The notes below the pieces were generated by a model. It did not search any database. It had not been told where the DNA came from and was given only the letters and a program-made list of their open reading frames with translations. This document shows, one piece after another, positions 1 through 6,088 of a stretch of DNA of 13,402 nt. A program made the position numbers and the translations under genes. This DNA comes from Campylobacterota bacterium (lineage in GTDB: Bacteria > Campylobacterota > Campylobacteria > Campylobacterales > Sulfurovaceae), in contig JAADEQ010000153.1 of the NCBI GenBank assembly GCA_013153345.1, positions 1 through 13,402 on the forward strand. The letters are read 5' to 3'. Positions within the stretch are counted from its first letter, which is position 1; every line of letters begins with the position of its first letter.

Positions 1-272
1 ATCTCTACTTTAGAAAGAAGATAGTTAGAGGTGTAACTATATATATATGTTAAGCTTTGGTTATTATCACCATTGAATATAATTTTGGTGATATATCCAT
101 TCTTATCGTAGCTATAAAAATATTCTCCCTCACTTTGAGAGTCTGCATTAATATCATCTTTAATAGAGAAGAGTTTGATAGTTGGCTCAAAATTATCTTC
201 CTCCTCTATATTATTGCTGTTACACCCTATTATGATAAAAAAAGATAAAAAAATAGAAACTATTTTTGCCAT
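1..272 (-). CDS. Small lipoprotein, 5' part only (C-terminus beyond window)
   Basis: An open frame starts with ATG at 272 on the minus strand and runs without a stop to the window edge, giving 90 codons. The N-terminus is Met-Ala-Lys followed by a hydrophobic stretch and a lipobox Ile-Ile-Gly-Cys at residues 14-17, so it should be a lipoprotein processed by signal peptidase II. Next come an acidic linker (EEED) and a Tyr/Asn/Gly-rich section from about residue 50 (GEYFYSYDKNGYITKI), which resembles the beta-strand spacing of YD/RHS-type repeats; that likeness is only suggestive. The start is supported by an AAAGG-like ribosome site about 8 bases upstream and an extended -10 promoter just before it. 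The function is unknown. It probably faces the periplasm or sits on the outer membrane. Confidence 0.75.
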   Translation of the reverse strand, partial: MAKIVSIFLSFFIIIGCNSNNIEEEDNFEPTIKLFSIKDDINADSQSEGEYFYSYDKNGYITKIIFNGDNNQSLTYIYSYTSNYLLSKVE

Positions 273-292
273 TAATTTGCCTTTTTTTATTA

Positions 293-301
293 ATTATAGC
301 A
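293..301 (-). promoter_or_regulatory. Extended -10 promoter for the edge lipoprotein
   Basis: Read on the minus strand the sequence is TGCTATAAT, a perfect TATAAT with a TG one base upstream. It lies about 20 bases before the lipoprotein ATG at 272, which predicts a short leader carrying the AAAGG ribosome site. No convincing -35 box is visible, which is normal for sigma-70 promoters in Campylobacterota. This promoter separates the lipoprotein gene from the upstream hydrolase operon. Confidence 0.5.
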
Positions 302-337
302 AATAATTGGCAAAATTTCCGTAAATTGGCTATATAG

Positions 338-1045
338 TTATAATTTTAGATATCTTCTCATAAACTTTAGCTCTTTAAAATCTAGTTTTGTCTCAATTAT
401 CTTTGCATAATCATTAATAATCTTTCCCCCCATTGGGAAATATATCCCACTTGAGCTTGCCATATCTGCTTTGCTAGAGTTTGCAACCAACACAAAAGCT
501 TGGTTAATCACTGCAAGCCCATTTGATATAATCTCAAGATGCCTCTTTCTTGGAAGCCCCCATTGACTTGGAGCCAAAATTATCTCAGCCCCCTCAATTT
601 TTTGCCAAAGCTCTTTGTATCTTAGCTCAAAGCATATCAATAGCCCAAATTTAACCCCATTAATCTCAAAAATCTTAATATCACTCCCATCTCCAGCCCT
701 TAGATATAGATGCTCATTTCCAAGTCTAAATAGTTTATGTTTTAGCTGGGAGTGAACAACTCTATGTTTATTTATTACAACAGCTTCATTTACAAAACTA
801 TCTCCTTTTTTTCTAAGAAGAGTTAAAGCTAAAATCTGATTATCAATAATTTTTAATAGCTCATTTAGGGCATATTCACTAAACTCACAAGCCTTTTCTA
901 AATTCTCATAATCATAATCGGTCAAACAGACCTCTGGAGCAACAATTAAAGCACTTTTACTAACACTATTAATTGACTCTATTAGCTCATCAAGATTTTT
1001 TTGATACTCTTTTTTATTCTCAAGCTGTAAAACAACACCTTCCAC
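338..1045 (-). CDS. Carbon-nitrogen hydrolase (nitrilase superfamily)
   Basis: This 235-residue protein belongs to the nitrilase superfamily, which hydrolyses non-peptide C-N bonds such as amides through a Glu-Lys-Cys triad. The triad is visible: Glu38 in APEVC, Lys102 in the LKHKLF segment and Cys138 in LLICFELR. A GD/E-type beta region follows (about 145-200), with SGIYFPMGGKI near the end. At 235 residues it is at the short end for the family, comparable to the compact bacterial members. The start is a GTG at 1045. It is favoured because the purine-rich AAAGGAG formed by the last codons of the upstream radical SAM gene sits 6 bases before it and only 3 bases separate the two genes, so translation is probably coupled. 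It is the last gene of a four-gene minus-strand operon. The substrate cannot be read from the sequence. Confidence 0.9.
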   Translation of the reverse strand: MEGVVLQLENKKEYQKNLDELIESINSVSKSALIVAPEVCLTDYDYENLEKACEFSEYALNELLKIIDNQILALTLLRKKGDSFVNEAVVINKHRVVHSQLKHKLFRLGNEHLYLRAGDGSDIKIFEINGVKFGLLICFELRYKELWQKIEGAEIILAPSQWGLPRKRHLEIISNGLAVINQAFVLVANSSKADMASSSGIYFPMGGKIINDYAKIIETKLDFKELKFMRRYLKL

Positions 1046-1048
1046 TCT

Positions 1049-1948
1049 CTACTCCTTTAATTGATAAAAGCCATTTTTTAACTCTATTTTTTGAGTCTTT
1101 AAAAGAGCTTCTAACTCTTTTTTTGAATTTATATCAAACAAAGCCTCAATATCCTCTCTTTTTAGGGGACGTCTCTTTATGGTCTCTAAAATCTCCTCTT
1201 TGGAGTAGCTAAATTTAGCATCAATTCTCTTTTTATTAGCAATATTTATATTTAACTCTTTGCTAAATAGAGTTGAGATTTCAAAAAGCTCATTATAACT
1301 TAACCCCTCTACTCTATAAGCTGGAGGCCTATCAATACTATTTAAATCTATAATATTAGGCTTTAGCTCTAATAAAAATTGATTTAGCTTTTCTATCTCC
1401 TCTTTTTTATCATTTATCCCTTTAACAAAGAGTATCTCAATTTGAAATCTATTTTTAAACTTTTTTCTAAACTCCAACATCCCTCTTTTTATATCTTCTA
1501 AATCAATCTCTTTTGAGGCTCTATCAACTCTTTTAAAACATCTCTTTGTAGCACAATCAAGTGAGAGCTTTACAACATCAAACTCAATAAGGGCCTCTTG
1601 AACCTCTTTTTTATATATAGTTGAGCCATTACTTAAGATTAAGCTCTTTATATTCCCCTTAAAGCTATTAATCTTTTTAATTAACTCTTTTAAGTTAGGA
1701 TATAGAGTTGGCTCTCCATTAGCAGTAATTGTAATAAAATCTATATCTTTATATTTTTCTAAAGCCTCTTTTATCTCTTTTATAACCTCATCAACCCCAA
1801 CTATATCTTTATAGCTATTAGTTACTTTAGAGCTTTTTAACTCACAATATAGACAATCAAAATTGCACTGCTTAAAACTGGGACTTAAATCTACTCCTAA
1901 TGATTTTCCAAAGCGGCGAGAGTTTATAGGACCAAAAATTATACTCAC
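1049..1948 (-). CDS. Radical SAM protein (COG0731-like)
   Basis: This 299-residue protein carries the radical SAM signature CxxxCxxC at Cys28, Cys32 and Cys35 (QCNFDCLYC), which binds a [4Fe-4S] cluster that cleaves S-adenosylmethionine. The N-terminus (FGPINSRRFGKSLGVDLSP) and the motif ITANGEPTLYPNL near residue 95 match the COG0731 group, distantly related to wyosine-type tRNA enzymes but of unproven function in this phylum. The last 50 or so residues look like a small winged-helix tail (LKREDIEALFDI). The ATG at 1948 overlaps the end of the thiD2-like gene in an ATGA arrangement, so expression is coupled. The family assignment is firm, but the reaction is unknown. Because of the neighbour, a link to thiamine or other cofactor metabolism is possible, but that is inference. 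Confidence 0.9.
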   Translation of the reverse strand: MSIIFGPINSRRFGKSLGVDLSPSFKQCNFDCLYCELKSSKVTNSYKDIVGVDEVIKEIKEALEKYKDIDFITITANGEPTLYPNLKELIKKINSFKGNIKSLILSNGSTIYKKEVQEALIEFDVVKLSLDCATKRCFKRVDRASKEIDLEDIKRGMLEFRKKFKNRFQIEILFVKGINDKKEEIEKLNQFLLELKPNIIDLNSIDRPPAYRVEGLSYNELFEISTLFSKELNINIANKKRIDAKFSYSKEEILETIKRRPLKREDIEALFDINSKKELEALLKTQKIELKNGFYQLKE

Positions 1949-2343
1949 ATATACTCTTTATAAAAGATTTTTTCTAACTCATAAATTTTATATCTAATCT
2001 CTTTTAAAATAGCTGAAGCTTGAGGTTGAGTTAGCTTAAAGGCCTCTTCTAATACTCTGCTACTCTCTTTTGCTCTACTAAAGTTTGCATCAACTAAATC
2101 CTTTAAAGAGCCCCTTTGCATTTCACTATCAATACTCTCTTTTCCAACATCTGTAGTAATATCTCTATATTCTAATCTGGAAGTATCAAATAGGGGAGTT
2201 AATTTATGTCGAAGCTCTTTAAAGGATTTAGATAGCTCTTTACTATCAAAAATATAGCGGCTAATATCTTCAAGGAGGCGAAGAGCCTCTCTTAGGCGAT
2301 TTAGATTTGCATCTATTAGCCTCTCAATTTTGGGATTAATCAT
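1945..2343 (-). CDS. thiD2: Stand-alone ThiD2-type protein (putative HMP-phosphate kinase)
   Basis: This 132-residue protein matches the ThiD2 domain that is normally fused to the N-terminus of ThiE (thiamine-phosphate synthase) in cyanobacteria and others, and has been proposed to phosphorylate hydroxymethylpyrimidine phosphate in place of ThiD. Visible signatures are the helix IDANLNRLREALRLLED (residues 10-26), the loop RDITTDVG (60-67, equal to the family's RDTPGDVG) and the second, internally similar helix DANFSRAKESSRVLEE (85-100), ending in RYKIYELE. There is no ThiE domain attached. The ATG at 2343 overlaps the end of the BI-1 gene by 8 bases, and its own end overlaps the radical SAM gene by 4. 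Such stand-alone copies are often mislabelled thiamine-phosphate pyrophosphorylase. The enzymatic role is inferred from the family only. Confidence 0.8.
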   Translation of the reverse strand: MINPKIERLIDANLNRLREALRLLEDISRYIFDSKELSKSFKELRHKLTPLFDTSRLEYRDITTDVGKESIDSEMQRGSLKDLVDANFSRAKESSRVLEEAFKLTQPQASAILKEIRYKIYELEKIFYKEYM

Positions 2344-3019
2344 CCCCCATAATACCTAAAAATTGTAAAATAACCGTAAACATATTAAGAAAGTCTAAAT
2401 ATAGACTAACTGCCGCATCAACTGGAGAGTCATATGCTCCATTTACAATATTTTGAGTATCATAGATTGTAAATAGTCCAAATAGCAATAAGATTGCTGC
2501 ATTAATAATTACACCTAAAATTCCACTTCCTAAAAATATATTAATAATAGAAGCGATTACCACAATAATTAAAGTAATAAATAGAGGTTTTCCCCAGCTG
2601 CTAAAATCTGTCTTTGAGTTGATTGCAAATAGACTTAGTGCTCCAAAAAGAACAGCTGTTGCTAAAAATGCATTTCCAATCACATACCCTTTTCCAGCTC
2701 CAATTAAAAATGATAGAAGCGGAACTAGTGATACTCCAGTTAGGAATGTAAACAAAAATAGCATAAATAGATTTAGGCCAGGCTTTCCTCTACTCATACT
2801 TAAACCAAAAAATAACACTAACAGCTCAGCTCCAAAGATAAACCACTTATATTTCATAATAGTTGCAGCAAATGGCATTGTTAAATATGCTCCAAGTGCT
2901 GCTGCTATCATACTAAGTGCAAGTAGTAGATAGGTTTGCTTTAAAAAAGATACTCTGCTCTCACTTAGGGTGGTGGTTTGAGCTTCACTTCTTACATAGT
3001 CTCTTTCATATAAAGCCAT
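2336..3019 (-). CDS. Bax inhibitor-1 / YccA family membrane protein
   Basis: This 227-residue inner-membrane protein has about seven hydrophobic segments (roughly 29-49, 59-74, 82-107, 113-133, 145-164, 167-186 and 203-223). The C-terminal signature IYDTQNI with Asp187 and LYLDFLNMF with Asp209 is that of the BI-1/TMBIM/YccA family. Those two aspartates are candidates for the pH-sensing di-aspartyl pair described for the bacterial homologue YetJ. Family members act as calcium leak channels or modulators of FtsH-type proteolysis; which role applies here is unknown. Its soluble N-terminus (about 25 residues) is Ser/Thr-rich. A strong AAGGAG site 8 bases before the ATG and an extended -10 promoter upstream mark it as first gene of the minus-strand operon. 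Confidence 0.92.
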   Translation of the reverse strand: MALYERDYVRSEAQTTTLSESRVSFLKQTYLLLALSMIAAALGAYLTMPFAATIMKYKWFIFGAELLVLFFGLSMSRGKPGLNLFMLFLFTFLTGVSLVPLLSFLIGAGKGYVIGNAFLATAVLFGALSLFAINSKTDFSSWGKPLFITLIIVVIASIINIFLGSGILGVIINAAILLLFGLFTIYDTQNIVNGAYDSPVDAAVSLYLDFLNMFTVILQFLGIMGDD

Positions 3020-3056
3020 TATAATCTCCTTTTATTTGCATTTATAACGGAAGCTA

Positions 3057-3065
3057 ATTATACCA
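3057..3065 (-). promoter_or_regulatory. Extended -10 promoter of the BI-1 operon
   Basis: On the minus strand this reads TGGTATAAT: a perfect TATAAT with TG one base upstream. It lies 38 bases before the ATG at 3019, leaving room for a leader with the AAGGAG site. No -35 box at normal spacing is seen. It should drive the four-gene operon down to the hydrolase, since the later genes abut or overlap. Confidence 0.55.
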
Positions 3066-3178
3066 AAAATCTATCAAAAATCTACTCTTTATTCCATCTT
3101 TTATACTCTATTTTTACAAAAAGTAATATAGGGTTTAATAGAAATACTCAACTCTACTCTTTCTTGCAAATTATTTTA

Positions 3179-3187
3179 TGTTACAAT
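3179..3187 (+). promoter_or_regulatory. Extended -10 promoter for folE-cutA
   Basis: The sequence TGTTACAAT gives a TACAAT hexamer (one mismatch to TATAAT) with the extended TG. Transcription would begin around 3194, leaving a leader of about 14 bases before the folE ATG at 3208. The intergenic region 3020-3207 thus holds two divergent promoters about 115 bases apart. The remaining bases are AT-rich with no further clear signal. Confidence 0.45.
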
Positions 3188-3207
3188 TTTATTAAAAAAG
3201 AGTAAAG

Positions 3208-3786
3208 ATGGATAAAGAGGAAAAGATTCAAGAGGCTGTAAAGGTAATTTTAGAGAGTATTGGAGAGGACCCAAATAGGGAGGGGCTTAAAAAGACCCCT
3301 TTAAGGGTTGCAAAGAGTTTTGAATTTTTAACTAAGGGCTATAAACAAGACCCAAAAGAGATTTTAAATAGTGCTCTATTTAGCTCTACTAATGATGAGA
3401 TGGTGTTAGTTAGAGATATTGAGTTTTATAGCCTTTGTGAGCACCATCTTTTGCCAATTATTGGAAAGGTTCATGTAGCTTATATTCCTGATGGAAAGGT
3501 TGTTGGTCTTTCTAAGATTCCTAGAGTTGTTGAGGTCTTTGCAAGAAGGCTTCAGATTCAAGAGCAGCTAACTGAGCAGATTGCTGATGCGATAAATGAG
3601 GCGATAAATCCAAAAGGGGTTGGGGTTGTGGTTCACGCAAGACATATGTGTATGGAGATGAGAGGAGTTCAAAAGATTAACTCAACTACTATTAGCTCAG
3701 CTTTAAGAGGGCTTTTTAAGAGTGACTTAAAGACTAGAAATGAGTTTTTTAATCTAATTAATGCTCATGCCCCATCAAACTTTTAA
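3208..3786 (+). CDS. folE: GTP cyclohydrolase I
   Basis: FolE converts GTP to 7,8-dihydroneopterin triphosphate, the entry step to tetrahydrofolate (and to queuosine precursors) in the cytosol. The 192-residue length is normal. The zinc ligands are visible as Cys77 and His80 in CEHHLLP and Cys148 in RHMCMEMRG. The [19 protein letters not shown] core (from residue 86) and the [17 protein letters not shown] helix are textbook for the type IA enzyme. The N-terminal helical part includes the conserved [16 protein letters not shown]. The gene is followed after 9 bases by cutA, whose ribosome site overlaps the folE stop, so the two are co-transcribed. Confidence 0.98.
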   Translation: MDKEEKIQEAVKVILESIGEDPNREGLKKTPLRVAKSFEFLTKGYKQDPKEILNSALFSSTNDEMVLVRDIEFYSLCEHHLLPIIGKVHVAYIPDGKVVGLSKIPRVVEVFARRLQIQEQLTEQIADAINEAINPKGVGVVVHARHMCMEMRGVQKINSTTISSALRGLFKSDLKTRNEFFNLINAHAPSNF

Positions 3787-3795
3787 GGAGTAAAG

Positions 3796-4107
3796 ATGTA
3801 TATAATGGTTATTACAACAACTAGTACTAAAGAGAGTGCAAAGAGTATTGCTAAGAGTCTACTTCAAAAAAAGTTAGCTGCTTGTGTGCAGATAGATAAG
3901 ATAAAATCTCTTTATCTTTGGAAGGGGGAGATGGTTGAAGATAAAGAGTATAGAGTTGTAATAAAGAGTAAAAAGAGGCTATTTAAGAAGATTAAAAAAA
4001 CACTTCTATCTATCCATCCATATGAGACTCCTCAAATTATTGCTGTTGATATAGATAAGGGAAATAGAGAGTATTTTAATTGGATTGATGAAGTTATTAA
4101 GGAGTAA
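3796..4107 (+). CDS. cutA: CutA divalent-cation tolerance protein
   Basis: CutA is a small trimeric, PII-like cytosolic protein linked to copper and divalent-cation tolerance, though its molecular role is not settled. The 103-residue length fits the family. Key family features are present: the N-terminal strand followed by TTTSTKESAKSIAKSL, the central KSLYLWKGEMVEDKEYR with Trp42 and Glu51, and the signature HPYETPQI with His74, Pro75, Tyr76 and Glu77. The first ATG was chosen over Met4 because an AAGGAG site lies 5 bases before it. It is the second gene of the folE operon. Confidence 0.95.
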   Translation: MYIMVITTTSTKESAKSIAKSLLQKKLAACVQIDKIKSLYLWKGEMVEDKEYRVVIKSKKRLFKKIKKTLLSIHPYETPQIIAVDIDKGNREYFNWIDEVIKE

Positions 4108-4177
4108 GTAGTTTATTACTCTTAAGCTCCTTAAATACTATTTGAGCTAATATTTAGCTCCAAAAAAAGGTGCTAAG
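4097..4177 (+). other. Clustered inverted repeats at the cutA end and yafK leader
   Basis: The 120-base gap after cutA contains several short perfect inverted repeats. TTAAGGAG (4097-4104) can pair with CTCCTTAA (4127-4134). The overlapping GAGTAA (4102-4107) can pair with TTACTC (4116-4121). Downstream, GAGCTAA (4144-4150) pairs with TTAGCTC (4154-4160) across a 3-base loop, and TTAGC can alternatively pair with GCTAA (4173-4177). The third hairpin is followed by a run of A, not T, so a classical plus-strand terminator is not evident. The first stem would cover the cutA stop. It may be a processing or regulatory leader of the next gene; this is weakly supported. Confidence 0.35.
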
Positions 4178-4214
4178 CTAGATAGTTTTAAGTTGCAAAA
4201 TCCAGAAATATTAA

Positions 4215-4220
4215 GAAAGG
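4215..4220 (+). promoter_or_regulatory. Ribosome binding site that points to the AUU start
   Basis: GAAAGG lies 7 bases before ATT 4228, the ideal distance, and immediately before the in-frame stop at 4222. There is no comparable site before the internal Met at 4690, and the out-of-frame TTG at 4193 lacks one. This placement is the main reason for choosing ATT as the initiator. Confidence 0.5.
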
Positions 4221-4227
4221 CTAAAAT

Positions 4228-4989
4228 ATTAAAATCTTTAATTTTATTTTTACCCTTCTTTTTATTTTAATAGCTATTAGCGTTGGGATTGCTATCTATT
4301 ATAACTCTTTAAAAAAGAGGTCTTTTGAGCCAAAAAAGAGCTCTAGAGAAGTAGAGCCAAAAGAGGTAGAGTTAAAGAAGAGGCTAAAGGAGTTAAAGGC
4401 TAAATTTGGAGATGAGGTATTTATTAGGATATTTAAAAAAGAGAATCTCTTAGAGGTTTGGATTAGACCAAAAGGGGAAGAGGAGTTTAAACTTCTAAAG
4501 AGTTATACTATCTGTTACTACTCGGGCAAACTTGGCCCAAAACTAAAAGAGGGGGATAAGCAGGCTCCTGAAGGTTTTTATAAGGTATATAAACACTCTC
4601 TAAATCCAAATAGTAAATATCATCTCTCTTTTAATCTAGGTTATCCAAATAGGTATGATAGAGCTCACAATAGAACAGGAAGCTACTTAATGGTTCATGG
4701 AAAGTGTAGCTCAACTGGCTGTTATGCAATGGGAGATAGGAATATTGAAGAGATATATAAGCTAGTAAAGGAGGCTCTATTTAATGGGCAAAAATATGTA
4801 AGTGTTCATATCTTTCCATTTAAAATGGAGAAACTACCAGAGTATAAAGATAGTAGATGGTTTGATTTTTGGAGTAATTTAAAGGAAGGTTATGATATAT
4901 TTGAAAAGCTAAAAGTTCCACCAGTTGTAAAGGTAAAAAATAGAAAATATCACTTTTTTTATCCAAAAAAGTTAAGCAAACTAAGATAA
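4228..4989 (+). CDS. YafK-type L,D-transpeptidase, probable AUU start
   Basis: From the in-frame stop at 4222-4224 the frame is open to the TAA at 4987-4989, but it contains no ATG, GTG or TTG until Met at 4690, inside the catalytic motif. Starting at ATT 4228 gives 253 residues with a sensible N-terminus: (M)KIF, a membrane anchor at residues 4-25, and a charged Lys/Glu-rich linker. A catalytic domain follows from about residue 70, with QAPEGFYKV, a YPNRYDRAHNRTG segment and HGKCSSTGC (His157, Cys165 as likely nucleophile) followed by YAMGD. These are the marks of the YafK family of the YkuD fold, which acts on peptidoglycan cross-links or lipoprotein attachments in the periplasm (E. coli YafK is DpaA/LdtF). 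A GAAAGG ribosome site ends 7 bases before the ATT. A frameshift or sequence error in the T-rich anchor region is the alternative explanation. Confidence 0.8.
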   Translation: MKIFNFIFTLLFILIAISVGIAIYYNSLKKRSFEPKKSSREVEPKEVELKKRLKELKAKFGDEVFIRIFKKENLLEVWIRPKGEEEFKLLKSYTICYYSGKLGPKLKEGDKQAPEGFYKVYKHSLNPNSKYHLSFNLGYPNRYDRAHNRTGSYLMVHGKCSSTGCYAMGDRNIEEIYKLVKEALFNGQKYVSVHIFPFKMEKLPEYKDSRWFDFWSNLKEGYDIFEKLKVPPVVKVKNRKYHFFYPKKLSKLR

Positions 4990-5016
4990 AATAAAATCAA
5001 AAACAAAAGGGTTTTA

Positions 5017-6027
5017 ATGGGAAATAAGTATTTTAATCCAGAGGGGATGGATATTTTAGATGAGCCAATATATGGGGGGAGTAGCACTGGCTTTGTCGAC
5101 TTTAACCGCTCTAGATATAAGTGGGATGTAAAGATATATGATTTGATGAATGCAAATACTTGGTTTCCAAGCGAGGTTAATACTGCAAATGAGAAGAAGA
5201 ACTTTGAGATGCTAAGTGATAATGAGAAAGAGATATATAAATTAACCTTTGCTCAGCTTAGTTTTAATGATAGTGCTCAAGAGGAGTATCTAGCAGATTT
5301 TAGAAGCTTAGCTACAAATAGATTGGTAAAGGCAACATTAACTTTGCAAATGATGCAAGAGGTTAACCACTCAAAGAGTTATGCAGTGCTTCTTGATGCT
5401 GCTGGAAATAGTAGTGAGGTGTTTGATTTATATAAAAAAGATAATGCTTTAAGAAGAAAAAATGAAAGAATTGCAGAGCAGTTTGCAAGATATATAACTG
5501 GAAATAGTGCGCAGGAGATGCTACTTTCTGCAATGGCTAGTGTTAATTTAGAAGGAATCTATTTTCTCCTTGGATTTGGATATATATATACTCTTGGAGA
5601 TAAAGTTCCAGGTGCTAGAGATATGATTAAATTTATCTCACGAGATGAGCTAAATACCCATTTGCCTCTATTTGCTAATATTTTTAAGACGATTCAAAAA
5701 GAGAATAAGATTCCAGCATCAGTTATTGATAAGAGTTATGAGATGATTAGTGAGGCTGTTGATATTGAGCTTGAGTATGGAAGCTATCTAATTGAGAACT
5801 ATCCAATTATGGGCCTTTCAAAAGATTTAATTCAAAGAACCGTCTATAATTATGCAAATGATAGATTAAGAAAGATTGGGCTTGAGCCAATTTTTGAAGA
5901 GAGTGAAAAGACCTATTTACAAAAGTTAGTAGAGAAGCATCTAAATATGAATGAGGTGAAGCAAAACTTCTTTGAGGCAAATGTATCAACTTATGCAAAG
6001 AGCTCAATCGATTTGGATGATTTCTAG
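5017..6027 (+). CDS. nrdB: Ribonucleotide reductase class I beta subunit (NrdB)
   Basis: NrdB carries the di-metal/tyrosyl radical cofactor that the partner NrdA uses to reduce ribonucleotides to deoxyribonucleotides. In this 336-residue protein the expected residues are Asp85 (FNDSAQ), Glu115, His118 and the radical Tyr122 (EVNHSKSY, same spacing as E. coli Glu115/His118/Tyr122), and Glu179 (NLEGIYF). The last pair lies in RDELNTHL. Here Glu211 and His215 are four apart, whereas the usual motif RDExxH has them three apart. The tail SSIDLDDF is the acidic C-terminus that docks on NrdA. The presence of Tyr122 argues against the tyrosine-less class Ic type. The start has only a weak AAAGGG site. 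A TAAAAT at 4987-4992 may be its own -10. No nrdA is nearby. Confidence 0.95.
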   Translation: MGNKYFNPEGMDILDEPIYGGSSTGFVDFNRSRYKWDVKIYDLMNANTWFPSEVNTANEKKNFEMLSDNEKEIYKLTFAQLSFNDSAQEEYLADFRSLATNRLVKATLTLQMMQEVNHSKSYAVLLDAAGNSSEVFDLYKKDNALRRKNERIAEQFARYITGNSAQEMLLSAMASVNLEGIYFLLGFGYIYTLGDKVPGARDMIKFISRDELNTHLPLFANIFKTIQKENKIPASVIDKSYEMISEAVDIELEYGSYLIENYPIMGLSKDLIQRTVYNYANDRLRKIGLEPIFEESEKTYLQKLVEKHLNMNEVKQNFFEANVSTYAKSSIDLDDF

Positions 6028-6042
6028 CAGCGTTATATTTAG

Positions 6043-6058
6043 TTTTTTGCGCTATAAT
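6043..6058 (+). promoter_or_regulatory. Promoter for the YkuD lipoprotein gene
   Basis: A run of six T ending in G (6043-6049) stands three bases before a perfect TATAAT (6053-6058), the arrangement characteristic of sigma-70 promoters in Campylobacterota. Transcription would start near 6065, giving a leader of about 24 bases with a GGGAG ribosome site just before the ATG at 6089. Confidence 0.6.
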
Positions 6059-6088
6059 TTGATAAATTTATACTAAAAAAGGGAGAGT

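Noticed and set aside
57..248. Plus-strand 63-codon open frame starting at TTG
   Set aside because: It lies opposite the minus-strand lipoprotein frame, which has a lipobox, ribosome site and promoter; this frame has none.
973..1212. Plus-strand open frame
   Set aside because: It is antisense to the hydrolase and radical SAM genes and shows no recognisable domain or ribosome site.
2619..2933. Plus-strand 104-codon open frame
   Set aside because: It is antisense to the BI-1 membrane gene; its composition is that of a reversed membrane-protein sequence.
4193..4270. Short hydrophobic frame from TTG 4193 as the true start of the YafK gene through a frameshift
   Set aside because: It lacks a ribosome site and ends at TAA 4268-4270; the ATT start gives a complete anchor without any frameshift. 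It remains the main alternative if the sequence has an indel.
4690..4989. A 99-residue protein starting at ATG 4690
   Set aside because: The ATG lies inside the catalytic motif of the YafK domain and has no ribosome site; the coding frame clearly continues upstream.
5807..6007. Minus-strand open frame within nrdB
   Set aside because: It is antisense to a strongly conserved gene and has no supporting signals.
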